Assembly (NCBI RefSeq): GCF_000745235.1
Contig: NZ_JQNL01000001.1
Span: forward strand, 1,984,001-2,048,000
Source: Luteibacter mycovicinus
GTDB lineage: Bacteria; Pseudomonadota; Gammaproteobacteria; Xanthomonadales; Rhodanobacteraceae
Length of the DNA stretch: 64,000 bases
Direction: 5' to 3'
The notes beneath the pieces are model-generated. The model searched no databases. It saw only the letters and a list, made by a program, of their open reading frames with translations, and was not told the origin of the DNA. The position numbers were made by a program, and so were the translations under genes. This document shows, piece after piece, positions 1 to 8,737 of this stretch. Positions within the stretch are counted from its first letter, which is position 1. Every line of letters starts with the position of its first letter.

Positions 1-1099
1 ACAGGCGGTCGCGAGGCGCGCGACTCTGCACGAAAGCGAACAGCGGGACGACGTAGAAGCCCGCGAAGGCTCCGATCATGGTCAGGTCGAGCGCGGCGCG
101 CCACGCTCCAGGCACGGCGAGAAAGGCCAGCCAGTCGAGCGAGGCGCCGGGCGTCACACCGGGCCGCGCGAAGAACAGATCGACAGCGAATACAGTCAGG
201 CCGAACGCGCCCATGGGCACCAGGCCGATCTCGACGCGTTTGCCCGACAGCCTCTCGCACATGAGCGAGCCCACGCCCGTACCCAGCGAAAACAACGTCA
301 GCACGAGCGTATTGACCGAACCGTCCCCGCCGAGGATGTGGCGCGTGTAGTTCGGCAGCTGCGCGATCATGACGGTGCCGAAGAACCAGAACCACGAGAT
401 GCCGAGCACGGCGTTGAAGACCGCGCGATCGGCGTTCGTGATCTTCAGCACCCGCCAGGTTTCGCTGAGCGGGTTCCAGTTGAACTTCAGATCGGGCGCG
501 GTCGCGGGCGCGGGAGGTACGGACCGGCTGACGAGGTAACCGGTCACCGCGATCGCGATGGTCGTCAGCGATGCCGCGAGCGTTCCGTAGCCGGCGATCA
601 GCATCAGCGAGTTGCCGACGATCATGCCGATCAGCATCGCAAGCTGCGTACCCATCTCGACCAGCGCATTGCCACCGACGAGTTCGCTACGATCGAGGGT
701 CTGCGGAAGAATGGAATACTTGATCGGGCCGAAGACGGTCGAATGGATACCCATCAGAAACAGGACGACGAGCAGCAGCGATACGTGGTGAGTGAAGAAG
801 CCGACGGCCGCGATGGTCATCGCTGCGATTTCGAAGAGCTTCACGTAACGGATGATCCGGGTTTTCTCGAACTTCTCGGCCAGCTGTCCCGCCGTGGCGG
901 AGAACAGGAAATACGGCAGGATGAAGAGCGCGGGCGCGAGGTTCGTGTATAGCGAGACCTCGGCGTCCGGCAGGCTCATCTGGAAGGCGACCAGCATCAC
1001 CATCGCGTTGCGGAACGCGTTGTCGTTGAAGGCGCCCAGCGCCTGGGTCCAGAAAAAAGGTGCGAAGCGGCGCGTGGCGAGCAGTGAGAACTGGGACAT
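1..1099 (-). CDS. MFS transporter, LplT/YgeD-like (3' part beyond window)
   Basis: Reading the minus strand from the ATG at 1099 gives an open frame of 366 codons to the window edge. It begins MSQFSLLATRRFAPFFWTQA and continues with GAFNDNAFRNA, the N-terminal signature of the lysophospholipid transporter LplT/YgeD branch of the major facilitator superfamily. Many hydrophobic helices follow, with a loop containing GIHSTVFGPIKYSILPQ, also typical of this group. In many proteobacteria this MFS unit is fused to a PlsC-type acyltransferase and an acyl-ACP synthetase that re-acylate lysophospholipids. Whether it is fused here cannot be seen because the 3' end lies outside the window. It is transcribed divergently from the secreted protein gene at 1296. 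Confidence 0.85.
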   Translation of the reverse strand, partial: MSQFSLLATRRFAPFFWTQALGAFNDNAFRNAMVMLVAFQMSLPDAEVSLYTNLAPALFILPYFLFSATAGQLAEKFEKTRIIRYVKLFEIAAMTIAAVGFFTHHVSLLLVVLFLMGIHSTVFGPIKYSILPQTLDRSELVGGNALVEMGTQLAMLIGMIVGNSLMLIAGYGTLAASLTTIAIAVTGYLVSRSVPPAPATAPDLKFNWNPLSETWRVLKITNADRAVFNAVLGISWFWFFGTVMIAQLPNYTRHILGGDGSVNTLVLTLFSLGTGVGSLMCERLSGKRVEIGLVPMGAFGLTVFAVDLFFARPGVTPGASLDWLAFLAVPGAWRAALDLTMIGAFAGFYVVPLFAFVQSRAPRDRL

Positions 1100-1295
1100 C
1101 CGTGATCGACCCTCTGATTTTTCCGGAGTGTAGCTGAGACGTGGGTCACCGTGGCCGGCACACCCGGTCTCGTCGCGGTGCGCTGCGTTTTCAGGAAAAA
1201 CCTCACGGACAGCAACGTCGGGTTCCTACCTCGCCGCCTGCCAGCAGATGCCATCCTGACCGGCATGATTGCCCACGATCCAAGGAAGACATCCC

Positions 1296-2813
1296 ATGAC
1301 AAGAAGGAAGAGAGCACCGGACCGCACGCGCCACCCCGAACCCTGGCTTGTCGCCACCGTGCTCGCGGCGGCGCCTTTCGCGGCCGTCGTCGCCCAGGAC
1401 GCGCGCACCGTCGGCGGATACGTGCCACGCCTGGAAGTACGCGACAGTGACGTCTTCGACAACGGCCGGAGCATCCACCACGACATCGTCGTCGTCCGGG
1501 AAGTGAGTCCGAGCGTCGACGAGAAGGTCGTCATCGTGAAGACCGTCGTCAACCAGCTGCCTACAGTGCAGGGTCTCCACATGTGGGGCGGGCGGGAGAG
1601 CGAAGACAACTACGGAAACATTCTGACCCTGCCCCTGCATTACGAGGTGGAAACCACCCTGACCGCACCGGACCTGCAGGACGGACAGGTGCGCCTGATA
1701 TCGCAGGCACCCCGTTCGGATGGCGCGACCGATCGCACCTTCGTGGACAAGGTCGGCGTGAAGACCAGCGTGGGCGCGGGCGCGAGTACGGAACTGACGG
1801 CGGCCGTGTCGAAAGACAGCGGTTTCTCGTGGGGAAAACTGCCTGTCTCGTTCAACGCGGGATTCGAGCAGACATCGGAGCGCAGCGTCACAATGACGCT
1901 GAAAGATTACTTCACCGAGAGCGCCGTCACGAAGAACGCCGCAGGTGAGGCATCGGCGCTGTGGCGATTCCGGCTGGCGCCCGACATCGCCAACGACGTT
2001 TGGTATTCGTACTCGCACTATCGGGTGGGGCCAGGCTGGCTGTTCACGCTCCCCACGACGACTCCGATGATGCAGCGAGCCACGATCGAGACCGTCTCGG
2101 AGTGGCGCCTCCCGGGTGGCTACAGCGGTCCCATCGACATCGCCACGCGCAGCTCCGTGGACAACTCCACGCGGCTCGCGCCGACGTCATCGATGGAGAC
2201 ATGGCGCGACGACGACGCCGGCATCGGCCATCTGACGCGCATCGACCTCGGCTCGCCGCATCTCGAACGGCAACCCGTCGTGAGATTGCAGTCCCTCGCA
2301 GGCGAGGGCCATTGCCTCACCCAGCCTCAGCGGGACCAGCCTGCCGTGGCGTTGGCGCCGTGCAAAGGCGGCACCGACGGTGCGGAGCAGCAGTGGTATC
2401 TCGACAGCGACCATACCTACCGCAACGTCGCGAGCCGGCTCTGCCTTGCCGCGGATCCGGCGGGTGGCGGCGTCAGGACCGAATCCTGCGCAGGCTCCAT
2501 GCTGAACAAGCAGTGGCAGTGGCGCGCCGACCGCCTGCACTCCACTTACATGGACGGAGGTTCCTGGCGCCTTCATGTACGCGACGGCGTACCCCGGGCT
2601 ATCTTCGATCCCGTGCGACACCAGGAGATCGGCAGCAACCCGTTCCATCATCTGCTGCGACCGTGGTCGTCGTATCCGCAGGCACCGACACCGGGCGATG
2701 TCGTCCCGGCTGTCGCGGGTGCCTCACCCGCCATCTCCCAGGGACTGCTGCGGCACAAGGCGGTCAGTGCGGAAGAACGTTGGCAACCCTTGCCGATCGA
2801 TTCAAACCGTTAG
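1296..2813 (+). CDS. Secreted protein with ricin-type lectin-like domain; candidate leukocidin-family pore-forming toxin
   Basis: Protein of 505 residues. The ATG at 1296 is chosen because AAGGAAG lies 7 nt upstream; a TTG at 1269 is possible but has no such site. A signal peptide covers about residues 12-33 (hydrophobic stretch ending near AAVVAQ). The middle (about 60-290) is Gly/Ser/Thr-rich and beta-like, with an amphipathic stretch (KTSVGAGASTELTAAVS, then SVTMTLKDYF) and aromatic-rich WYSYSHYRVGPGWLF. The C-terminal part (about 340-440) has repeats like a beta-trefoil: GHCLTQ...QQWYL and SRLCLAA...KQWQW, matching the QxW lectin pattern. A beta-pore domain followed by a trefoil lectin is the layout of Vibrio cholerae cytolysin. 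The lectin call is fairly firm; the pore-forming call is an inference. It stands alone between an MFS gene and purD. Confidence 0.5.
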   Translation: MTRRKRAPDRTRHPEPWLVATVLAAAPFAAVVAQDARTVGGYVPRLEVRDSDVFDNGRSIHHDIVVVREVSPSVDEKVVIVKTVVNQLPTVQGLHMWGGRESEDNYGNILTLPLHYEVETTLTAPDLQDGQVRLISQAPRSDGATDRTFVDKVGVKTSVGAGASTELTAAVSKDSGFSWGKLPVSFNAGFEQTSERSVTMTLKDYFTESAVTKNAAGEASALWRFRLAPDIANDVWYSYSHYRVGPGWLFTLPTTTPMMQRATIETVSEWRLPGGYSGPIDIATRSSVDNSTRLAPTSSMETWRDDDAGIGHLTRIDLGSPHLERQPVVRLQSLAGEGHCLTQPQRDQPAVALAPCKGGTDGAEQQWYLDSDHTYRNVASRLCLAADPAGGGVRTESCAGSMLNKQWQWRADRLHSTYMDGGSWRLHVRDGVPRAIFDPVRHQEIGSNPFHHLLRPWSSYPQAPTPGDVVPAVAGASPAISQGLLRHKAVSAEERWQPLPIDSNR

Positions 2814-2832
2814 CCGATGTGGCGTGGCTGCC

Positions 2833-4116
2833 TTACGTTCGCGAGAGCGCGCGGTGTGCGATGTCGTGGCGGAAATACATGTCGGCGAACCGCACGCTGC
2901 CGAGCGCCTCGTAGGCCGACGCGCGGGCGGCCGCCACGTCCACGCCCAGCGCGCAGACGGTGAGTACCCTGCCCCCGGCGGTGACGGCCTGCCCGTCGGC
3001 ATTGTCGGCCGTACCCGCATGGAACACCTTCACGTCCGCACCGAAGTCACCCTCCGCGCCGGTGATCACATCGCCGGCGCGGACCTTGCCCGGATAGCCG
3101 CCCGCGGCGAGCACCACGCCCAGCGAGGGGCGCGGATCCCACTCGGCGGTGACGTCGCCGACGCGGCCATCCAGCGCCGCCTCGATCAGATCGACCAGGT
3201 CCGAACGGAGGCGAAGCATGATCGGCTGCGTTTCCGGATCGCCAAAGCGCACGTTGAACTCGATGACCTTCGGCGCGCCCGCCTTGTCGATCATCAGCCC
3301 CGCATAGAGAAACCCGGTGAACGGCGCACCGTCGGCGATCATGCCGTCGAGCGTGGGCTGGATGATCTCGCGCATGACCCGTGCCGAGACCTCGTCGGTC
3401 ACGACCGGGGCAGGCGAATACGCGCCCATGCCGCCCGTGTTCGGGCCGAGATCGCCGTCGTCGCGCCGCTTGTGATCCTGGCTGGTCGCCATCGGCAGCG
3501 CATGCCTGCCATCGGCGATGACGATGAAGCTGGCTTCCTCCCCGTCGAGGAATTCTTCGATGACCACACGGGACGAAGCGTCACCGAAGGCCTGCTGACC
3601 GAGCATGTCCTCGAGCGCGGCTTCCGCGTCGGCGAGCGTCATGGCGACCACCACGCCTTTACCGGCGGCGAGGCCGTCGGCCTTGATGACGATCGGGGCG
3701 CCGGTACCGCGCACATGCGCGAGCGCAGGCGCCAGCTCGGTAAAGACCGCGTAGTGCGCCGTAGGAATGCCGTGGCGGGCGAGGAAGTCCTTGGCGAAGG
3801 CCTTGCTGCCCTCCAGCTGCGCCGCGGCGGCGGACGGGCCGAAGCAGCGCAGGCCTTCGGCGGTGAAGCGATCGACCACCCCGGCGACGAGGGGAACTTC
3901 GGGGCCGACCACGGTGAGGCCTACGCCTTCGGCTTTCGCCAGGGCCACGAGACCGTCGATGTCGGTGACCGGGACCGCCGCGTTACGGAGGCCCTGCTCA
4001 CGTGACGTACCCGCATTGCCGGGAGCGACGATGACCTCGTCGACGCGGCCCGACTGGCCGAGTTTCCAGGCAAGCGCGTGTTCGCGACCGCCGCCGCCGA
4101 TAACGAGGACCTTCAT
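2833..4116 (-). CDS. purD: Phosphoribosylamine-glycine ligase (GARS)
   Basis: A cytosolic ATP-grasp enzyme that joins glycine to phosphoribosylamine in the second step of de novo purine synthesis. The 427-residue protein has the family's usual length. It starts MKVLVIGGGGREHALAWKL, the conserved N-terminal loop, and carries VVGPEVPL, the ATP-grasp stretch VIKADGLAAGKGV, GEEASFIVIADG, and the metal and substrate region FNVRFGDPETQ. The gene lies 33 bp downstream of the acyl ligase at 4150-5514 on the same strand, so it may be read from the upstream housekeeping run. It converges with the lectin-like gene ending at 2813, with only 19 bp between them. Confidence 0.97.
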   Translation of the reverse strand: MKVLVIGGGGREHALAWKLGQSGRVDEVIVAPGNAGTSREQGLRNAAVPVTDIDGLVALAKAEGVGLTVVGPEVPLVAGVVDRFTAEGLRCFGPSAAAAQLEGSKAFAKDFLARHGIPTAHYAVFTELAPALAHVRGTGAPIVIKADGLAAGKGVVVAMTLADAEAALEDMLGQQAFGDASSRVVIEEFLDGEEASFIVIADGRHALPMATSQDHKRRDDGDLGPNTGGMGAYSPAPVVTDEVSARVMREIIQPTLDGMIADGAPFTGFLYAGLMIDKAGAPKVIEFNVRFGDPETQPIMLRLRSDLVDLIEAALDGRVGDVTAEWDPRPSLGVVLAAGGYPGKVRAGDVITGAEGDFGADVKVFHAGTADNADGQAVTAGGRVLTVCALGVDVAAARASAYEALGSVRFADMYFRHDIAHRALSRT

Positions 4117-4149
4117 GCTGCTTCTCCCGACAAGTAGCCGGAGATTCTA

Positions 4150-5514
4150 TCAGCCGCGTGCGGCCAGCATTTCCAACAGGAGGCCGCGCGGCAGTTTGCC
4201 GGTCTCGTTGCGCGGCAGCGCCTCCACGACGCGCAGCGGGCGCGGCAGAAACACCGGGTCCATCGCCTGGCGCAAGGCGGCCAGTACGGCCTGCTCGGTC
4301 ATCCCCGGCGCTACCACGAGGCCCGCGATGCGGCGGATGCCGGAGGCGTCGGCATCGTCGAGCTGGAACAGTACGCCGTCGCGCACGCCGTCGATGGCCA
4401 GCAGACGGCGATTGAGGTCGCCCAGCGAAGCGCGCTTGCCGGCGATCTCGAGCAGATCGGTGTTCCGGCCGCGGAGCTGGAAGCGGCGCCCGCCGTCGTG
4501 CAGCGAGACGATGTCGGCAAGGGCGATCGGTTCAGCGAGCTGCGGCGCGTCGACCAGGGTCCCGTCCGGCTGCGGATGCAGCGTCACACCCTGGTAGAGC
4601 GACCAGTCGTCGTCGGTCGCGGTGCGTCGACTGGCGAAGACGCAGGTTTCGGTCGAACCGAACACCTCGTGCAGGGGTGCGCCGAAGCGCTCTTCCGCCG
4701 CACGCGCCAGCTCCACCGGCATCGGTGCGGTCGCGGAGACGAACGCGGCGAGGCTCGGCAGAACGACGCCGGATTCGACCAGCGCGCGAAGGTGCACGGG
4801 CGTCGTCACGAGTGCGCGCGGTTCCGGCATCGAGGCCAGCGCGGCGGCGACATCGGCCGGGAAAAACGGACGCCCCGAATGGACGCTCACTTCGGACAGC
4901 AACGGCATCAGGACCGACATCTCCATGCCGTACATGTGCTGCGGGGGCACCGTGGCGACGACATCGAAGGCGCGTCCGATGGTGCCACCGAGCATTGCGG
5001 CGTTACCGGCATTGCTGGCGACGAAGCTGCCCCAGGTCTTTACATTGGGCTTGGGCCTGCCGGTGGACCCGGAGGTGTAACCGATGGCGACCACGGCGTC
5101 CGTCGGGATCGAGGGCACCTCACCGCCGGCCAACGACGTATCGTCCAGCGTCGGCATGCGCAGGTAGCCGGCCGGTGCGGGCGCCAGGGCCAGCTCGCCG
5201 ATGGCGTAGGAGCCCGGGTGGCTGGCCATGACCTCGTCGACCGCATGCGTCGCGCGCGAAGGGGGCAAGAGGTTGATCTGACCACGCGTGACCAGCGCCG
5301 CGAAGGCGACGAGGAAGGCGTAACGGTCCTCGCAGAGGTTGACGGCGCTGTCGGCCTCGGGAAGCAACGCGGCCACCTGGCGGACGTGGGCCAGGAAGGT
5401 GGACGCGGTGACGGCCCGGCCGTCACGCCAGGCGATCGCGCGCGACGGCGCGCCTACCAGCAGCGGCAACGATGGCGCGGTCTCGCGCCCGGTGATTTCG
5501 TAAACGGTCGACAA
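4150..5514 (-). CDS. AMP-dependent acyl-CoA/acyl-ACP synthetase family protein
   Basis: An ANL-superfamily adenylating enzyme of 454 residues, shorter than typical fatty acyl-CoA synthetases (about 550). Visible motifs are the phosphate-binding loop GYTSGSTGRPKP, the aromatic/acyl site FGSTETCVF, the hinge-side block LRGRNTDLLEIAGKR, and the C-terminal catalytic lysine motif NETGKLPR. The TTG at 5514 is chosen because AGGGGG precedes it by about 7 nt; an open frame continues upstream but would overlap tsaC. Short acyl ligases of this type act in aryl polyene or xanthomonadin-type pigment pathways, but no other pigment genes are present, so the substrate is unknown. It sits 14 bp after tsaC and 33 bp before purD. 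Confidence 0.8.
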   Translation of the reverse strand: MSTVYEITGRETAPSLPLLVGAPSRAIAWRDGRAVTASTFLAHVRQVAALLPEADSAVNLCEDRYAFLVAFAALVTRGQINLLPPSRATHAVDEVMASHPGSYAIGELALAPAPAGYLRMPTLDDTSLAGGEVPSIPTDAVVAIGYTSGSTGRPKPNVKTWGSFVASNAGNAAMLGGTIGRAFDVVATVPPQHMYGMEMSVLMPLLSEVSVHSGRPFFPADVAAALASMPEPRALVTTPVHLRALVESGVVLPSLAAFVSATAPMPVELARAAEERFGAPLHEVFGSTETCVFASRRTATDDDWSLYQGVTLHPQPDGTLVDAPQLAEPIALADIVSLHDGGRRFQLRGRNTDLLEIAGKRASLGDLNRRLLAIDGVRDGVLFQLDDADASGIRRIAGLVVAPGMTEQAVLAALRQAMDPVFLPRPLRVVEALPRNETGKLPRGLLLEMLAARG

Positions 5515-5528
5515 CGTGATTCCCCCTG

Positions 5529-6098
5529 TCAGGCGCGGATGATAGCGCCGGTGAGGGCGTCGCGTATGGTGGTCGGGCGCTCCTGGCCGCCCAGCGGAGC
5601 GTCCAGCGCACCATCGAGGCGGTCGCCGAAATAGCGCTCGAGGGTCGCTACGTCGCGAGCGGGCGGCTCGCCATGCGGGTTCGCGCTGGTCGACACCAGC
5701 GGTGCGCCGAACGCCCGGCAGAGCGCCGCCGATGGCTCGTGCGCCGTCACGCGCAGGGCGATGCCGGCGTGTGCGCCCGCCACCCATGCGGGTACGCGCG
5801 CGCTACGCGGAAACACCCAGGTATGTGGACCTGGCCATGAGCTGCGGACATCGCGAAGGATCTCCGAAGAAACGGCGGCTACGTCGATATACGGCTCGAC
5901 CTGCGCGAAGTCCGCCGCGATGAGCAACACGCCCTGGGTCGGCGGACGCCCCTTCAGCGCGAACAGACGCTCGAACGCGCCTTGATCGTGGGGATCGCAA
6001 CCGAGGCCAAAAACGGCCTCGGTGGGGTAGGCAATGACGCCACTCTCGCGAAGCCGGTCGGCGGCCAGGGCGACGTCGGGAAGAGTGAAACGTCGCAT
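5529..6098 (-). CDS. tsaC: Threonylcarbamoyl-AMP synthase (TsaC/YrdC/Sua5 family)
   Basis: A cytosolic enzyme that makes threonylcarbamoyl-AMP from threonine, bicarbonate and ATP, the first step of t6A37 modification of ANN-decoding tRNAs. The 189-residue protein has the single-domain TsaC size. It shows GVIAYPTEAVFGLGCDP near the N-terminus, the basic binding segment ALKGRPP, WPGPHTWVFP, and the conserved STSANPHGEPPAR with the active-site Ser/Asn. Its start codon lies one base from the topA stop, so translation is very likely coupled to topA. The pairing of dprA, topA and tsaC is common in this group of bacteria. Confidence 0.95.
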   Translation of the reverse strand: MRRFTLPDVALAADRLRESGVIAYPTEAVFGLGCDPHDQGAFERLFALKGRPPTQGVLLIAADFAQVEPYIDVAAVSSEILRDVRSSWPGPHTWVFPRSARVPAWVAGAHAGIALRVTAHEPSAALCRAFGAPLVSTSANPHGEPPARDVATLERYFGDRLDGALDAPLGGQERPTTIRDALTGAIIRA

Positions 6099-6099
6099 A

Positions 6100-8637
6100 T
6101 CAGTCCGCGGCAGGCGCCGCCGTTTTCGATGCCGGGGCCGCGGTTTTTTTCACCGCCGCCTTTTTGGTTGCGCTTTTCTTCGTGGCGGCCTTCTTCGCGG
6201 CAGTCTTCTTCGTGGCCGTCTTCTTCGTCGCGGTCTTCCTGGCGGCCGTCTTTTTCACGGCCGTCTTCTTCACCGCGGCGTCCTTGGTCGTTGCCGTCTT
6301 CTTTGCCGCGGCCTTCTTTGTCGCGGTTTTCTTGGCGGCGCGACCACCACGCGGCTTCTTGACCGGTGCGGCGGCGAGCAACTCGCGACATTCGGCCTCG
6401 GTCAGCGACTTGGGCTCCTTATCCTTCGGGATGCGCGCATTCTTCTCACCGTCGGTGATGTACGGCCCGTAGCGGCCGTTCAGCACCTGCACGCCGTCAC
6501 CGAAGTCGGTGATGATGCGGTTCGCGATGGCTTCGAGCTTCTCCTGAACGAGCTGCAGGGCCCGCGGCAGCTCGATGGTGTACGGGTCATCTTCCGGCTT
6601 GAGCGAGGCATAGGTGCTGCCCTGCTTCACGAACGGCCCGAAACGACCGACACCGACCGTGACATCGTCACCGGCTTCCGACTGGCCGAGGTTGCGCGGC
6701 AGCTTGAACAGCTCCATCGCCTCTTCGAGGGTGATGGTATGCATGCTCTGGCCGGGGCGCAGGCTGGCATAGGTCGGCTTGGCCTCGTCGTCCTTGGTGC
6801 CGATCTGGGCGTAGGCGCCGTAGCGGCCCAGGCGCACCGACACGGGCTTGCCCGATTTCGGATCGTCGCCCAGTTCTCGCGCACCGGTAGCCTCGTTTCG
6901 GTCGACCGATTCGGTCTTGTCGTCGACCAGCGTCTTGAACGGCTGCCAGAAGCGCTCGAGCAGCGGCACCCACGCCTCCTCACCGCGGCTGACGGCGTCG
7001 AGCTCGTCTTCCAGCCGGGCGGTGAAGTCGTAATCGACGTACTGCGTGAAGTGCCCCGACAGGAACTGGCTGACCGCGCGGCCGACGTCGGTCGGCTTGA
7101 AGCGCCGGCTTTCGAGCAGGACGTATTCGCGACTGAGCAGCACCTGGATGATGCTGGCGTAGGTCGACGGACGACCGATGCCGTATTCCTCGAGCGTCTT
7201 GACCAAGCTCGCTTCCGAGAAGCGCGGCGGCGGCTCGGTGAAGTGCTGGTCGGCCACGATGGCGGCGACAGGCACCACCTCGCCCTGCTTCAGGCGCGGC
7301 AGACGACGCTGATCTTCATCCTCGTCACCCTTCTGATCCTTGCCCTCTTCATAGACGGCCAGGAAGCCGGGGTCGATGACCGTGGTGCCCGTGGCGCGGA
7401 ACGCGGAGTCGCCGACCGGAAATTCCACGGAAACCGTATTCAGCGTGGCGTGGATCATCTGGCAGGCGACGGTGCGCTTCCAGATCAGCTCGTACAGCTT
7501 GCGCTGGTCGTCATTGAGGAACGACGCGACGCTGCGCGGCGTACGCATGGCTGAGGTCGGGCGGATCGCTTCGTGCGCTTCCTGGGCATTCTTGGACTTG
7601 GACTTGTAGACCTGTACCGCGTCAGGCAGGGCGTTCTTGCCGTATTCGCTGGCGATCAGCCCGCGCAGCTCGGCGACCGCGTCATCGGACAGCGCCACGG
7701 AGTCCGTACGCATGTAGCTGATGAGGCCGACGTTGCCCTCGCTGCCGATGCTCACACCTTCGTAGAGGCCCTGGGCCACGCGCATGGTGCGGCTGGTCGA
7801 GAAACCGAGCTTGCGCGCGGCCTCCTGCTGCAGGGTGGAGGTGGTGAACGGCGGCGCGGGACGGCGCTTGCGCTCCTTGCTGGCGACCTCGCCCACCGTG
7901 AAATTGCCGGCGGCGGCACGCTCGAGCGCGGAACGCGCGGCGGTGGCATCGGCCTCGTTGGTGAGGTCGAACTGCTCGAATTTCTTGCCGTCGAGCCGCA
8001 CGAGGCGGGCGTCGAACGCACCGTCCTTGTGGTTCAGGTTGGCCTGGATCGTCCAGTACTCGCGGGCCTGGAACGCTTCGATCTCGAGCTCGCGCTCGAC
8101 GATCATCCGCAGCGCGGGCGACTGCACACGGCCAGCCGACAGGCCGCGCTGCACCTTGCGCCAGAGCACCGGCGAGAGATTGAAGCCGACCAGGTAGTCC
8201 AGCGCGCGACGCGCCTGCTGGGCGTCGACCATGTCGTGCGAGAGCTGTCGCGGATTGGCGACGGCTTCCTTGATGGCCTTGGGCGTGATTTCACTGAAGA
8301 CCACCCGCTGGACGTCCTTGCCCGCCAGCAGGCCGCGTTCGCGGAGGATCTCGCTGATGTGCCAGGAAATGGCCTCACCCTCGCGATCCAAGTCGGTCGC
8401 GAGATAGATGCTGCTTGCCGCCTTGGCCGCCTTGGCGATCGCATCGACGTGTTTCTCGTTGCGTTCGATGACCTCGTAAGCCATGGCGAAGCCGTGTTCC
8501 GGGTCGACCGCGCCCTCTTTGGGTCGCAGATCGCGCACGTGACCGTACGACGCCAGCACCTGGAAGTCGGCCCCCAGGTACTTGTTGATCGTCTTGGCCT
8601 TGGCCGGCGACTCGACGATGAGGAGGTTCTTTGCCAT
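6100..8637 (-). CDS. topA: DNA topoisomerase I with lysine/alanine-rich C-terminal tail
   Basis: A type IA topoisomerase that relaxes negative supercoils. The 845-residue protein begins MAKNLLIVESPAKAKTINKY, the Toprim start, followed by YLATDLDREGEAISWHI with the metal-binding DxD. The active-site tyrosine lies in GLISYMRTDS. Glycine-rich C-terminal repeats of the type found in Xanthomonadales enzymes follow (LGRYGAYAQIG, VGRFGPFVKQG, NGRYGPYITDG) in place of clear four-cysteine zinc fingers. The last 80 or so residues are almost only K, A and T in histone H1-like KKTA/KKAA repeats, probably a nonspecific DNA-binding tail. The start follows a gene-free 100 bp that separates it from dprA. Confidence 0.97.
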   Translation of the reverse strand: MAKNLLIVESPAKAKTINKYLGADFQVLASYGHVRDLRPKEGAVDPEHGFAMAYEVIERNEKHVDAIAKAAKAASSIYLATDLDREGEAISWHISEILRERGLLAGKDVQRVVFSEITPKAIKEAVANPRQLSHDMVDAQQARRALDYLVGFNLSPVLWRKVQRGLSAGRVQSPALRMIVERELEIEAFQAREYWTIQANLNHKDGAFDARLVRLDGKKFEQFDLTNEADATAARSALERAAAGNFTVGEVASKERKRRPAPPFTTSTLQQEAARKLGFSTSRTMRVAQGLYEGVSIGSEGNVGLISYMRTDSVALSDDAVAELRGLIASEYGKNALPDAVQVYKSKSKNAQEAHEAIRPTSAMRTPRSVASFLNDDQRKLYELIWKRTVACQMIHATLNTVSVEFPVGDSAFRATGTTVIDPGFLAVYEEGKDQKGDEDEDQRRLPRLKQGEVVPVAAIVADQHFTEPPPRFSEASLVKTLEEYGIGRPSTYASIIQVLLSREYVLLESRRFKPTDVGRAVSQFLSGHFTQYVDYDFTARLEDELDAVSRGEEAWVPLLERFWQPFKTLVDDKTESVDRNEATGARELGDDPKSGKPVSVRLGRYGAYAQIGTKDDEAKPTYASLRPGQSMHTITLEEAMELFKLPRNLGQSEAGDDVTVGVGRFGPFVKQGSTYASLKPEDDPYTIELPRALQLVQEKLEAIANRIITDFGDGVQVLNGRYGPYITDGEKNARIPKDKEPKSLTEAECRELLAAAPVKKPRGGRAAKKTATKKAAAKKTATTKDAAVKKTAVKKTAARKTATKKTATKKTAAKKAATKKSATKKAAVKKTAAPASKTAAPAAD

Positions 8638-8737
8638 GCGTTAACCGATTCCAAAGGCCGCCGGGGCGAGTGGACCCCAGGGCATGTATATATTTAGTGG
8701 GGGCATACCACCGTGATGCCTGTCAAGCGCCGGATGC

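Noticed and set aside
338..952. Plus-strand frame of 204 codons
   Set aside because: It is antisense to the MFS transporter gene, is very rich in Arg/Asp/His/Glu as expected from a GC-rich shadow, and has no family motif.
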